Assembly: GCA_034926415.1 (NCBI GenBank)
Contig: JAYFRC010000047.1
Span: 1 to 64,000 of the forward strand
DNA from: JAYFRC01 sp034926415
Lineage (GTDB): Bacteria; Bacillota; Clostridia; Oscillospirales; Oscillospiraceae
Direction: 5' to 3'
Length of the DNA: 64,000 nt
Every line of letters begins with the position of its first letter. Position 1 is the stretch's first letter. The notes beneath the pieces are model-generated. The model was not told where the DNA came from. It did not search any database and saw only the letters and a program-made list of their open reading frames with translations. Shown here piece after piece: positions 16,668 to 25,806 of this stretch. Position numbers and translations under genes: made by a program.

Positions 16668-17140
16668 TTAACGGCCTCCTTTGAAAACCAGCGCGTCATT
16701 ATAAGCGCGTCCTCTTTCGGCGCATCGTAATAATTCTTTCTGACTCCGGCCTCGGAAAATCCGTATTTTTCATATAGCGCTATTGCCGATACGTTGCTGC
16801 GGCGCACCTCAAGCGTTATAAATGCCAGGTCGTTGGCCTCGCAAAAATTCATAAACACATCCATAAGCCGCGACGCGATATGAAACCTTCTGCATTTTTC
16901 GCGCACGGCCACGTTCGTTATATATCCCTCGTCCGCAGCCACGAGAAGTCCGGCATAGCCCACTACCTCGCCGCTTTTTTCATCCTGCGCCACTATATAC
17001 GACGCGCAGTCGTTGAACAGCTCCTCGCGCAGCATTTCAGCCGACCACGGCATTGAAAAGCACTCGCGCTCTATGTCTGCGAGATCGGCTATGTTTTCAG
17101 CCGACATCGGCACTATTATGATCCTTCCATCGCGTTCCAT
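16661..17140 (-). CDS. rimI: Ribosomal protein S18 alanine N-acetyltransferase RimI
   Basis: A 159-aa GNAT-fold acetyltransferase expected to acetylate the N-terminal alanine of ribosomal protein S18. Motif A reads ITNVAVREKCRRFHIASRLM (the Q/RxxGxG/A acetyl-CoA loop, here slightly divergent, RRFHIA), followed by TLEVRRSNVSAIALYEKYGF, characteristic of RimI. It overlaps tsaD. Confidence 0.9.
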   Translation of the reverse strand: MERDGRIIIVPMSAENIADLADIERECFSMPWSAEMLREELFNDCASYIVAQDEKSGEVVGYAGLLVAADEGYITNVAVREKCRRFHIASRLMDVFMNFCEANDLAFITLEVRRSNVSAIALYEKYGFSEAGVRKNYYDAPKEDALIMTRWFSKEAVKC

Positions 17141-17391
17141 AAGTATTTCCTTTCAGTTCTGGTGCGCTTATCGCCCGTTATCCGCTCTGTCCATGTGCTT
17201 TAGCAGCTTTCAAAACGCGTCTGCATTTCCGCAGGAATCTCGGAATACAAAAGCAAAAGCTCAAAGCTATTTTTAGACATCCGACGATGCGTAAAGCGGC
17301 TCCGCCTCGCGCTCTAAAGTGACGAAGGCAAAGCAAACGTCGTGTATAGGTATCCCCCTGCGCCGGGTGCTGTTTTTCTTCGCTTCTCCGT

Positions 17392-20043
17392 TTATCCCTT
17401 TGCCTCCAGCCAGTTGCTCCCCCAATGCGCGTCCGCCGTCATAGGGACGTCTAGCTTTGCCGCGCCTTCCATTTCCTCTTTCAATATTTTCGCGGTCCTC
17501 TCAGCCAGCTTCTCCGGGCACTCGGCCACGAGCTCGTCGTGTACCTGAAGTATGAGCCTTGCCTCGGGAAGCTCGTCGCGGAGCCGCTTCCACGCGCGTG
17601 TCATCGCTATCTTCATTATATCCGCCGCTGTGCCCTGTATAGGCATATTGCGCGCCACGCGCTCCCCAAACGAGCGGAGATTGAAATTGGAGGATTTGAT
17701 CTCCGGAAGATCGCGGCGGCGGTGGAACAGCGTTTCCACATAGCCGTCGGCTTTAGCCTTCACCACAATATCGTCCATATATTTCCTGACTCCCGAATAT
17801 TTTTCAAGATAATTATCAATATATTCTTTGGCCATATACTGCGCCACTCCGATGTCCTGAGCCAGCGAGAAAGCCGATATACCGTAGACTATTCCGAAAT
17901 TGACGGCCTTCGCGTGTGTGCGCATCTCGTGCGTGACAGCGTCAAGCGGCACATTGAAAACCTGCGACGCCGTGACTGCGTGTATATCGGTTCCGCTGAG
18001 AAACGCGTTTTTCATCGTTTCATCGCCCGAGATGCAGGCGAGCAGCCTGAGCTCTATCTGCGAGTAGTCCGCGTCCACAATCACGTTTCCCTTTTCGGGT
18101 ACGAACATGCGGCGGAACTCGCTTCCAAGTTCCGTGCGCGTCGGTATGTTCTGAAGATTGGGCTCGGTAGACGAAAGCCGGCCCGTCGCCGTCGCCGTCA
18201 TCTGAAAACTTGTGCGTATGCGGCCGTCGCTGTCAATGACTTTAAGCAGTCCGTCCGCATAAGTGGATTTAAGCTTCGCGAACTGCCTGTATTTCAATAT
18301 TTCCTCGACTATCGGATACTGCCAGCGGAGCTTTTCAAGCACGTCGGCGTTGGTAGAATAGCCGCTTTTTGTCTTTTTCACGGGTGGTATCTGGAGCTTT
18401 TCAAACAATATGCTCCCAAGCTGCTTCGGCGAGTTGATGTTGAATTTCTCGCCTGCCATGGCGTATATTTTGTTTTCGCACTCCGACATGCGCGCTCCGA
18501 GTTGATTCCCAAACTCTCCCAGCATGTGCGCGTCCACTCTGAATCCGGTGCTTTCCATATCGGCCAGCACCGCGCAGAGCGGAAGCTCGATATCGTAAAG
18601 CAGCGCATGCATTCCGCCGCTCTCTATTTTTTCGGAAAGCGTATCGCTCAGCGCGTACACAGCCGTGACGTATGAGGCAAAAGACGCCTCTTCTCCTGCC
18701 CTGTCTCCTAGCATTGAAAACGCGTCCGCATCAAGATACGTCGGCTTTGGAAGCTCCTCGTTGTAGTACGAAAGGAACAGCCTCGCTATATCATAGCTCC
18801 CGGCATTTGCATCAAGCAGATATGCAGCGAGTGCGGTATCAAACACAAATCCGCCCGCGGGAATATGCGCGTCGATGAGCGCGCGCATGAGTTCCTTCAC
18901 ATTATGTGAGGTTTTTTTCACCTCTGACGAAAACAGCGTGCGCAGCAGCGCATCCCAGTCTCCGCCGTAGCTATCTGCAAAGAACTCGCTCATAAGCGCG
19001 CTTTCTCCGGCGCGGTCGAGATAAACCCCTACGCCCCGAAGCTCCGGAAGAGCGAGCACGGAAACGCGCTCCGCGTTTTTCCATAGTCTTACAATTTCCT
19101 CCGCCCGCTTTTCATCCGTTACGGTCTCAAATTCAGCGGCGCTCCCGGATGGTTTATCCTCCGCTTCCGTCTCGCTTTTTGAAAGGCCGAACAGCTCTAT
19201 GAATTTTGAAAATTCAAGGCGAAGGAAAAGCCCGTAAAGCTCCGGCGACGGTGGCTGCCGCATATTTTTCTCCGGAGAAAATTCAAACGGCACATCGGTA
19301 AGGATAGTCGCTAGATGATACGTCTCGCGCGCGCAGCTTTCGCCCTCCGCTAGTTTTTTTATCGCGGAAGGTTTCGCGTCTATATCCGGCATCGCGGCGT
19401 AAAGCGCGTCTATCGTTTCATATTTTTGAATGAGCGCCATTGCGGTCTTTTCTCCGATTCCGTGGACGCCCGGGAGATTGTCAGAGCTGTCGCCCATGAG
19501 CGCCTTGAGGTCGACGATATGCGGGGCCAAAAATCCATATTCTTCCACAAACTTTTCAGGCGTCATGTCCTTTGTCGTCGTCTGGCCCATGCGCGTGGCT
19601 ATGAGCTTGACCTTGGTATGCTCCGTTATGAGCTGGAGGCTGTCCTTGTCTCCCGTCACAACAACGCAGTCCCAGCCTGCGTTTTCGCATTTCCTTGATA
19701 TCGTCCCGATGAGGTCGTCGGCCTCGTAGCCCTCGAGCGCGTAGCGCGGGATATTCATCGCGTCGATCACGTCGCGAAGCGGCTGCATCTGCTGAAGCAG
19801 CTCCTCCGGCATACCCTTGCGCTGCGCTTTGTAGGCGGAGTATTCCTTATGCCGAAACGTCGGGGCGTGGAGGTCGAACGCAACGCACAGCGCGTCGGGA
19901 TTCTCCTCGTCGAGCAGGCGGCGGAGTATCATCACGAAGCCGTATATCGCGTTTGTGTAAAGTACGTCGCGCGTGGTCAGCGGGCGTATCCCGTAATACG
20001 CGCGGTTGACTATGCTGTTACCGTCGAGCACCATGAGTTTCAT
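17392..20043 (-). CDS. polA: DNA polymerase I
   Basis: Repairs gaps and removes Okazaki primers. From the start at 20043 (GGAGGG upstream; family start MKLMVLDGNSIVNRAYYG) it is 883 aa. Order: 5'-3' exonuclease (about 1-290, with GYEADDLIG, VVTGDKDSLQL and GVHGIGEKTA), a middle 3'-5' exonuclease-like domain (about 310-480) and the polymerase domain with motif A DADYSQIELR, motif B THAKAVNFGIVYG and motif C QVHDELV. The middle domain lacks the DxE proofreading motif (VLALPELRG stands there), so proofreading is probably lost, as in many Firmicutes. pgsA lies upstream. Confidence 0.97.
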   Translation of the reverse strand: MKLMVLDGNSIVNRAYYGIRPLTTRDVLYTNAIYGFVMILRRLLDEENPDALCVAFDLHAPTFRHKEYSAYKAQRKGMPEELLQQMQPLRDVIDAMNIPRYALEGYEADDLIGTISRKCENAGWDCVVVTGDKDSLQLITEHTKVKLIATRMGQTTTKDMTPEKFVEEYGFLAPHIVDLKALMGDSSDNLPGVHGIGEKTAMALIQKYETIDALYAAMPDIDAKPSAIKKLAEGESCARETYHLATILTDVPFEFSPEKNMRQPPSPELYGLFLRLEFSKFIELFGLSKSETEAEDKPSGSAAEFETVTDEKRAEEIVRLWKNAERVSVLALPELRGVGVYLDRAGESALMSEFFADSYGGDWDALLRTLFSSEVKKTSHNVKELMRALIDAHIPAGGFVFDTALAAYLLDANAGSYDIARLFLSYYNEELPKPTYLDADAFSMLGDRAGEEASFASYVTAVYALSDTLSEKIESGGMHALLYDIELPLCAVLADMESTGFRVDAHMLGEFGNQLGARMSECENKIYAMAGEKFNINSPKQLGSILFEKLQIPPVKKTKSGYSTNADVLEKLRWQYPIVEEILKYRQFAKLKSTYADGLLKVIDSDGRIRTSFQMTATATGRLSSTEPNLQNIPTRTELGSEFRRMFVPEKGNVIVDADYSQIELRLLACISGDETMKNAFLSGTDIHAVTASQVFNVPLDAVTHEMRTHAKAVNFGIVYGISAFSLAQDIGVAQYMAKEYIDNYLEKYSGVRKYMDDIVVKAKADGYVETLFHRRRDLPEIKSSNFNLRSFGERVARNMPIQGTAADIMKIAMTRAWKRLRDELPEARLILQVHDELVAECPEKLAERTAKILKEEMEGAAKLDVPMTADAHWGSNWLEAKG

Positions 20044-20081
20044 AATCTTCCCTCCAAATAAAAACGTCCGCAATGCATTCA

Positions 20082-20108
20082 GGCGCCCCGACAAAACGTC
20101 GGAGCGCC
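20082..20108 (-). other. Stem-loop between pgsA and polA
   Basis: GGCGC-CCGAC pairs with GTCGG-GCGCC around a short A-rich loop. There is no U-run after it on the minus strand. It may be a weak terminator or processing site between the two genes. Confidence 0.4.
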
Positions 20109-20117
20109 GTCAAATCG

Positions 20118-20645
20118 TCACATATCCCCGAGATCCACAACGTCCCGGTTCTTCGCAAAATACTCTATGCCGGAATACACGGTCGTCACGAGTATGACGA
20201 CCCAGCATACGGTATTGAGGACAGGCGAAAAATCGAAAAGCATTATGACTATGCAAACCATCGTCGACGCGGTCTTGACCTTCCCGGAAAACGCCGCAGC
20301 AATGACCTTCCCGTCGGCCGCCGCGATCATGCGCATTCCGCTCACCGCGAACTCGCGTATGAGCACCACAGCCAGCACCCACGCCGGCATATCGCCCCAC
20401 GCCACGAGCATCAGCATCGCCGCGGTCACAAGCGCCTTGTCTGCCAGCGGGTCCATGAACTTTCCAAAATCCGTAACAAGTCCGCGCTTTCGCGCGATGT
20501 GTCCGTCTAGATAATCGGTTATGCTGGCAAGTATGAATATCGCCACTGCGACATATCGCGCGTAGGCAAAATTAACGTACAGCACGATAAGGAAAACGGG
20601 TATGGCTACAACGCGCAGCGTAGTAAGTTTGTTCGGAAGATTCAT
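20118..20645 (-). CDS. pgsA: CDP-diacylglycerol-glycerol-3-phosphate 3-phosphatidyltransferase
   Basis: Makes phosphatidylglycerol phosphate, the committed step to phosphatidylglycerol and cardiolipin, in the membrane. The 175 aa hold the CDP-alcohol phosphotransferase motif DG-x2-AR-x8-G-x3-D-x3-D as DGHIARKRGLVTDFGKFMDPLAD, and four to six hydrophobic helices; N-terminal MNLPNKLTTLRV is typical of PgsA. It overlaps the end of rimO by 4 nt. Confidence 0.95.
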   Translation of the reverse strand: MNLPNKLTTLRVVAIPVFLIVLYVNFAYARYVAVAIFILASITDYLDGHIARKRGLVTDFGKFMDPLADKALVTAAMLMLVAWGDMPAWVLAVVLIREFAVSGMRMIAAADGKVIAAAFSGKVKTASTMVCIVIMLFDFSPVLNTVCWVVILVTTVYSGIEYFAKNRDVVDLGDM

Positions 20646-21976
20646 TGCTTTTCCTCCATCTCTCCGAGAAGGTCGCCATCCATCGCGCCGGTGATGCGCA
20701 CGGAAACAAATTCTCCGGGTGTGACAGCGCCGCTCGCAGTGAAATATACGCGGCCGTCCACGTCGGGCGAATCAGCGAAGCTCCGTCCAACATACTGCAT
20801 CGACTGCCCGTCAAAGCCCTCACAGAGCACCTCTATGCACTCGCCTTCGAGACTCTCGTTAAAGTCGTCCATTATCCCGGACTGTATGTCGATAACGAGT
20901 TCGGCGCGGCGCGCGGCCTCTTCATCACTCACGCGGTTTTCCATAGCTGCGGCCGGAGTACCCTCCTCCGCCGAATACTGAAACACACCCGCGCGCTCTA
21001 TGCGCGCCCAGCGCAGAAACTCGCACAGCTCATCGAACGCGGCCTCATCCTCGTACGGAAGCCCCGTTATTATCGACGTGCGCAGAACGAGATTCGGAAT
21101 ACGCTCGCGAAGGCAGGTAAACAGCTCTGTAAGATATTTCTTGTCGCCGCGCCTGTTCATCATTTTGAGCACCGTGTCGTTGCAGTGCTGAATCGGTATG
21201 TCGAGATACGGCAATATCTTCTTTTCCTTTGCGACGACCTCTATGAGCTCGTCCGTTATCTCGTCGGGATAGAGATAATGCAGGCGTATCCAGTGAAATC
21301 CCTTTATCTCGCAGAGCTTTTTAAGCAGCTCCGGCAGGCGGCGCACGCCATCTATGTCCGTGCCATAGCGCGTTATATCCTGAGCTATAACAATTAGCTC
21401 GCGCACGCCCTGGTCGGCAAGCGACTCGGCCTCGGCAATTATATTCGCCATCGGGCGGCTGCGGTATTTTCCGCGCAGCGACGGTATCACGCAGTAGGCG
21501 CAATGATTGTCGCAGCCCTCGGCGATACGAATGTAGGCCGTATAGTCAGGCGTCGATAGTATGCGGTCATCCTCGTCTATCGCGGCGTTTATATCGCCAA
21601 AAAATTCGGCCTTTTTCCCGCGCATGACTCGCTCGACCGCCTCAACCACAGCCCCGTAGCTTCCGCAGCCAAGTATTCCGTCGACCTCCGGCATTTCCTT
21701 TATTATCTCCTCGCCGTAGCGCTGAGACAGGCAGCCGGAAACAATTATTTTCTTTATTCTTCCGGCAGCCTTGAGCTCCGCCATTTTAAGGATGTTGTCT
21801 ATCGCCTCGCTCTTGGCGCTGTCGATAAAACCGCAGGTATTTATGACGACAGCGTCAGCGCCGTCAGGCTCCGGTGCGAGAATATTTCCGCTGTCGCGAA
21901 CCAGAGCCATCATCTGCTCGCAGTTGACCACGTTTTTCGCGCAGCCCAGCGATATGAACGCAACTTTATACGCCAC
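20642..21976 (-). CDS. rimO: Ribosomal protein S12 methylthiotransferase RimO
   Basis: A radical SAM enzyme that adds a methylthio group to Asp89 of ribosomal protein S12. The 444 aa have the N-terminal UPF0004 domain with its three cysteines (LGCAKNVVNCEQM, TCGFID, SGCLSQRY), the radical SAM CxxxCxxC loop (GCDNHCAYCVIP near 150) and a C-terminal TRAM-like domain. The SLGCAKN start is typical of RimO rather than MiaB. Confidence 0.95.
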   Translation of the reverse strand: MAYKVAFISLGCAKNVVNCEQMMALVRDSGNILAPEPDGADAVVINTCGFIDSAKSEAIDNILKMAELKAAGRIKKIIVSGCLSQRYGEEIIKEMPEVDGILGCGSYGAVVEAVERVMRGKKAEFFGDINAAIDEDDRILSTPDYTAYIRIAEGCDNHCAYCVIPSLRGKYRSRPMANIIAEAESLADQGVRELIVIAQDITRYGTDIDGVRRLPELLKKLCEIKGFHWIRLHYLYPDEITDELIEVVAKEKKILPYLDIPIQHCNDTVLKMMNRRGDKKYLTELFTCLRERIPNLVLRTSIITGLPYEDEAAFDELCEFLRWARIERAGVFQYSAEEGTPAAAMENRVSDEEAARRAELVIDIQSGIMDDFNESLEGECIEVLCEGFDGQSMQYVGRSFADSPDVDGRVYFTASGAVTPGEFVSVRITGAMDGDLLGEMEEKQ

Positions 21977-22021
21977 GAAATCTTCCTTTCGTATTTGCCA
22001 TTTTTCATTATAACGTGCAAA

Positions 22022-22639
22022 TCATTCTTCCGCGCCGTTTTCGTATCGCGCGAGTCCTGCGCGCACGTCGTCCCAGCGGAAGCCCCGGCGCATAAGTCCG
22101 TCAGCCGCGCGGGAGAGGGCTTTTTTGTCGTCCTCCGCGCAGCGGAGCTTTTTTGTAAGGTATGCGTCTATCGCCGCGTCGGGTTCGGGCATTTCGGCGA
22201 GCGCCGCGTCCCACATCTCTTTCGGTACTCCGCGTTTTCGTAGCTCCTCGCGTATTTTCGCCGGGCCGTAGCCCGAATCCGAATAGTGCCGTACGACCGA
22301 CAACGCGAAATCGGCGTCGTCCACGGCGCCGATGCTCTCGGCCCAGTCCGACGCGTCCTTCGCTTCCGCCTCGCTCACGCCTCTTTCGGCGAGTTTGTCT
22401 CGGAGCTGTTTTTTTGTCATAGCGCGCCGTGTGACCATTTCCACAGCCTTTTCCCGTGCAGACGATTCACCCGCCGCGCGCTTGAGCCGCGCGAGCGTTT
22501 CATCATTCAGATCGTCGCCGCCCCTGAGTCTGAAATCGAGCAGCACATCCTCGGTCGCCTTCAGCAGCGTTCCATCCTCCATGAATATGAGAACACGTCC
22601 CGGCCTGTGTTTCGAGGGTTCGATCTTACTTATCTTCAT
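22022..22639 (-). CDS. recX: Regulatory protein RecX
   Basis: A 205-aa cytoplasmic RecA modulator made of helical repeats (about residues 60-205: AVEMVTRRAMTKKQLRDKLAERG, then GYGPAKIREELRKRGVPKEMW and the LTKKLR/GLMRRGFRWDDVRAGL end). It starts 14 nt inside the end of recA, so RecX is probably made by translational coupling, keeping the two proteins in ratio. Confidence 0.9.
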   Translation of the reverse strand: MKISKIEPSKHRPGRVLIFMEDGTLLKATEDVLLDFRLRGGDDLNDETLARLKRAAGESSAREKAVEMVTRRAMTKKQLRDKLAERGVSEAEAKDASDWAESIGAVDDADFALSVVRHYSDSGYGPAKIREELRKRGVPKEMWDAALAEMPEPDAAIDAYLTKKLRCAEDDKKALSRAADGLMRRGFRWDDVRAGLARYENGAEE

Positions 22640-23744
22640 CTTCGAAATCGTCGGCGGACACGTCTACCGGACGCCCCGCCGCTCTGGCGGCTATCTTGCT
22701 CTGGTTGCTCATCAGCTTATAAAAATTCGCGCGGATATCGGCCTCAAGCTTTTTCGCCACGTCGGGATTCTCCTTGAGATACTGCTTCGCCGCGTCGCGG
22801 CCCTGGCCAAGACGCATATCTCCGATGGCAAACCACGAGCCGCTTTTCTGCACTATGTCAAGCTTGACGCCGAGGTCGACGAGCTCGCCCTCGTGAGAAA
22901 TGCCCTCTCCGTACATGATGTCGAACTCAGCCTCGCGGAACGGAGGCGCGACCTTGTTTTTGACGACCTTGGCTCTAGTGCGGTTGCCTATCATTTCGCT
23001 GCCGTTTTTGAGCGTCTCGATGCGGCGCACGTCGATGCGGACTGAAGAATAGAATTTTAGCGCGCGTCCGCCTGTCGTGACCTCGGGATTGCCGTACATC
23101 ACTCCGACCTTCTCGCGCAGCTGATTAATAAAGATCACGACACAGTTCGTCTTGTTTATTGCGCCCGCTAGGACACGGCAAGCCTTACTCATAAGTCGCG
23201 CGTGGAGTCCTACGTTGCTGTCGCTCATCTCGCCCTCTATCTCGGCCCGCGGCACAAGCGCCGCGACTGAGTCGACGACCACGACGTCTATCGCGCCGGA
23301 ACGGACGAGCGCCTCGGTTATCTCGAGCGCCTGTTCTCCGGTGTCCGGCTGAGAAATAAGAAGGCTGTCGATATTGACGCCAAGAGCGTGAGCATAAGTC
23401 GGGTCAAGCGCGTGCTCCGCATCAACGAAGGCGACCTCTCCGCCCTTTTTCTGCGCCTCCGCGAGGATATGCAGGGCGAGCGTGGTCTTGCCCGAGGATT
23501 CAGGACCGTATATCTCGACTATGCGCCCTTTCGGAACTCCGCCGATGCCGAGCGCCAGATCGAGCGCGATGGAGCCTGTGGGTATGGACTCGACGTTCAT
23601 CTGAGCATTTTCGCCGAGGCGCATAATGGATCCTTTGCCGTAAGCCTTTTCAATCTGCGCCATCGCAGTTTCTATGGCACGCTGCTTGTCGCTCGAAACG
23701 GCGATCTCCGCCGTCTTTGCAGGAGCTTTCTTTTTCTCTGCCAT
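22626..23744 (-). CDS. recA: Recombinase RecA
   Basis: Strand exchange and SOS co-protease. From the ATG at 23744 (GGGAGGA ten bases upstream) the protein is 372 aa. It has Walker A GPESSGKTTLALH, FVDAEHALDP, Walker B VVVDSVAALVPRAEIEG, loop L1/L2 residues (FINQLREKVGVMYGNPEVTTGG) and the C-terminal domain. The frame is open for 63 further codons upstream but those lie within the prmC intergenic overlap and do not match RecA. No intein is present. Confidence 0.98.
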   Translation of the reverse strand: MAEKKKAPAKTAEIAVSSDKQRAIETAMAQIEKAYGKGSIMRLGENAQMNVESIPTGSIALDLALGIGGVPKGRIVEIYGPESSGKTTLALHILAEAQKKGGEVAFVDAEHALDPTYAHALGVNIDSLLISQPDTGEQALEITEALVRSGAIDVVVVDSVAALVPRAEIEGEMSDSNVGLHARLMSKACRVLAGAINKTNCVVIFINQLREKVGVMYGNPEVTTGGRALKFYSSVRIDVRRIETLKNGSEMIGNRTRAKVVKNKVAPPFREAEFDIMYGEGISHEGELVDLGVKLDIVQKSGSWFAIGDMRLGQGRDAAKQYLKENPDVAKKLEADIRANFYKLMSNQSKIAARAAGRPVDVSADDFEDEDK

Positions 23745-23761
23745 ATCCGTGTCCTCCCTTA

Positions 23762-24628
23762 TTATATCTCGCCGCAAAGCGTTCCGCACACAACGCGCGG
23801 TATGCCCGCCGTGTCCGGCATGATTTCTATATCTCCGAAGCCCGCTCCGCGCATTATGCGGAGCACCGCGTCTGCCTGTCCCATTCCGACCTCGAAGCAG
23901 AGTCTCCCGCCAACGTCGAGACAGCCGCACCACTTCTCCGTCACAGACCTGTAAAAATCAAGGCCGTCCGAACCGCCGTCGAGCGCGCTCACCGGCTCGT
24001 AATCCCGCACTGAAGCGTCGAGCCCGGCAATATCGCCGGACGGTATGTACGGCGGGTTGCAGACTATGCAGTCGATTGTTCCCATCGAGCGCTCCGGCGA
24101 TGCCAGCGCGTCCGCCGCGAACACGGCGCATTGCCTCATAAGCCCATTCTGCCGCACGTTCACGCGGGCTATTTTAAGCGCGTCCTCCGATATATCGCAA
24201 AGTGTAACCCTCGCGTTTCCGACGTTTGCCGCTATCGCCACGCCTATGCAGCCGCTTCCGCAGCACAGATCAAGCACGCGCGGGTTTTCGCGCTGTTTCA
24301 GCCATTCTATCGCGGCAAGCGCCAGCACCTCGGTGTCGGCTCGCGGTATGAGAACCTTTTCATTTATTGTCAGCGGAATTCCCAGAAATTCCCATTCTCC
24401 TATAAGATACGCCACGGGCTCTCCGGCGAGCCTGCGCTCAAGCAGCTTTTGTACTTTCGCAACTATCTCATCCGAGGCATAAAGCCGCGCATCGCGCAAA
24501 AACTCTTCGCGTGTTTTTCCGGAAGCAAAACATACTATCTCCCTTGCCTCGAGCTGCGCGGCCTCTACTCCCGAAGCTCTGAGCGCCTTCCTTACATCGA
24601 GATACAGGTCGTTGTACGTCGCCGCCAT
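23762..24628 (-). CDS. prmC: Release factor glutamine methyltransferase PrmC
   Basis: Methylates the GGQ glutamine of release factors RF1 and RF2 with SAM. The 288 aa contain an N-terminal helical domain, the SAM loop VLDLCCGSGCIGVAIA near 117 and the catalytic NPPYIP near 190, followed by LDGGSDGLDFYR. It sits one base after the YqhQ-like gene, a common Clostridia arrangement (there usually with prfA). Confidence 0.95.
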   Translation of the reverse strand: MAATYNDLYLDVRKALRASGVEAAQLEAREIVCFASGKTREEFLRDARLYASDEIVAKVQKLLERRLAGEPVAYLIGEWEFLGIPLTINEKVLIPRADTEVLALAAIEWLKQRENPRVLDLCCGSGCIGVAIAANVGNARVTLCDISEDALKIARVNVRQNGLMRQCAVFAADALASPERSMGTIDCIVCNPPYIPSGDIAGLDASVRDYEPVSALDGGSDGLDFYRSVTEKWCGCLDVGGRLCFEVGMGQADAVLRIMRGAGFGDIEIMPDTAGIPRVVCGTLCGEI

Positions 24629-24629
24629 A

Positions 24630-25595
24630 TCACCATTTATCCTGGCCTTTCTTTTCTGGTATAACGAGCTTCATCGCCGCTATCGCGCACTCCATCATGG
24701 AGTCGTCCGGCTCAAAGGTCGTAAAATTCTGCATCCACAGTCCCGGCTTTACAAGCACGTTCGTCAGCGGGTTATCGTGTCCCCCGGCGTAGCGGTTGAA
24801 TTCGTATGTGATGCCGACGATGACCGGCAGCAAAAGCAGATGGTAAAGTATTCTCAGCGGCACAGTGTGAACCTGGAACAGCGAAAACACTATCGAGCAC
24901 ACGATTATCGAAACGATAACGACGACGAACAGAAAACTCGTGCCGCAGCGTGGATGGTGGCGCGGCATATCGCGCACATTGTCCACCGTCAGATCAAGTC
25001 CGCGTTCGTAGCAGAATATTGTCTTATGCTCCGCGCCGTGGTATTGGAACACGCGCTTTATATCCTTCGTCTTTGAGCAGACGATCATGTACACAAGAAG
25101 TATTACAACCCGCAGCACGCCCTCCGCGACGTTGCGGACAAGCATTGAATCCGTCACAAACGTCACCGCCGTGCCGAGCAGCGTCGGCAAAATCACGAAC
25201 AGCACGAGCGACACCAATATTCCGAGGAACACCGCGAAAGTTATGACAAAACTCTCGAGCTTTTTGCTCCCAAACGTCTTTTCAAGCCATTTTTCAAATT
25301 TAGACGGCTCCTCCGGCTCGCCGTCGTCGGGGTAGAAATCCGCCGAATACATCAGCGCCTGCATCCCCTTGACAAGCGAGTCTAGAAAATTCACCACGCC
25401 GCGTATGAACGGCCAGCCGAGCACCGGATGCCGTTCTTTTATAAGGTGCAGCTCCTCCACTTTCTCTACTAGCTGTCCGTCCTTGTCCCGTACGACGACG
25501 GCCTGCTTTTCAGGGCCGCGCATGAGTATTCCCTCTATCAGTGCCTGCCCGCCTATCATAGTACGAAAACATTCTTTTTTCTCTTTATCCGGCAT
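24630..25595 (-). CDS. DUF1385 (YqhQ-family) membrane protein
   Basis: A 321-aa membrane protein of the YqhQ/DUF1385 family, whose biochemical role is not established. Features seen: MIGGQALIEGILMRGP near the N terminus (family hallmark), three to four hydrophobic segments (about 110-230), the conserved FQYHGAEHKTIFCYE and MPRHHPRCGTSFLFVV segments with clustered His residues, suggesting metal binding, and ending RYAGGHDNPL...KPGLWMQNF. The start at 25595 is the third ATG in a short in-frame series at the end of repeat element B; it fits the family N terminus and the larC case. It is cotranscribed with prmC. Confidence 0.88.
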   Translation of the reverse strand: MPDKEKKECFRTMIGGQALIEGILMRGPEKQAVVVRDKDGQLVEKVEELHLIKERHPVLGWPFIRGVVNFLDSLVKGMQALMYSADFYPDDGEPEEPSKFEKWLEKTFGSKKLESFVITFAVFLGILVSLVLFVILPTLLGTAVTFVTDSMLVRNVAEGVLRVVILLVYMIVCSKTKDIKRVFQYHGAEHKTIFCYERGLDLTVDNVRDMPRHHPRCGTSFLFVVVIVSIIVCSIVFSLFQVHTVPLRILYHLLLLPVIVGITYEFNRYAGGHDNPLTNVLVKPGLWMQNFTTFEPDDSMMECAIAAMKLVIPEKKGQDKW

Positions 25596-25599
25596 TATC

Positions 25600-25738
25600 A
25601 TGACCATTCCTTTTGCTTTGATAAAGTCACAGAATGACCACAAAAAGGATGGCCACGATGTGAATTTTCTGCGCTTGCCCGCATAGCGGGCAAAACGCGC
25701 GTAAATCAAATGAAGTCTGAACTTGATTCAAACTTTTT
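25600..25738 (-). repeat. Interspersed intergenic element, copy B
   Basis: Second copy of the roughly 140-bp element, between the histidine kinase stop and the DUF1385 start. On the minus strand it opens with AAGTTTGAA-TCAAG-TTCAGACTT (one mismatch in the arms) and closes with AAAAGGAATGGTCAT just before the gene. CCATCCTTTT in its middle can pair with AAAAGGAATGG at its end with one bulged A. Its centre differs from A and C: it carries a GCCCGC-TAT-GCGGGC hairpin. Confidence 0.78.
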
Positions 25739-25806
25739 CCTTTTGCTGAGAGTTTACCACACTTTGCGGCAAAATGCAACGGCTGTTCTATTTTATTTCT
25801 ATCTGG

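Noticed and set aside
17539..18675. 378-aa antisense open frame opposite polA
   Set aside because: No Shine-Dalgarno or family match; polA is certain.
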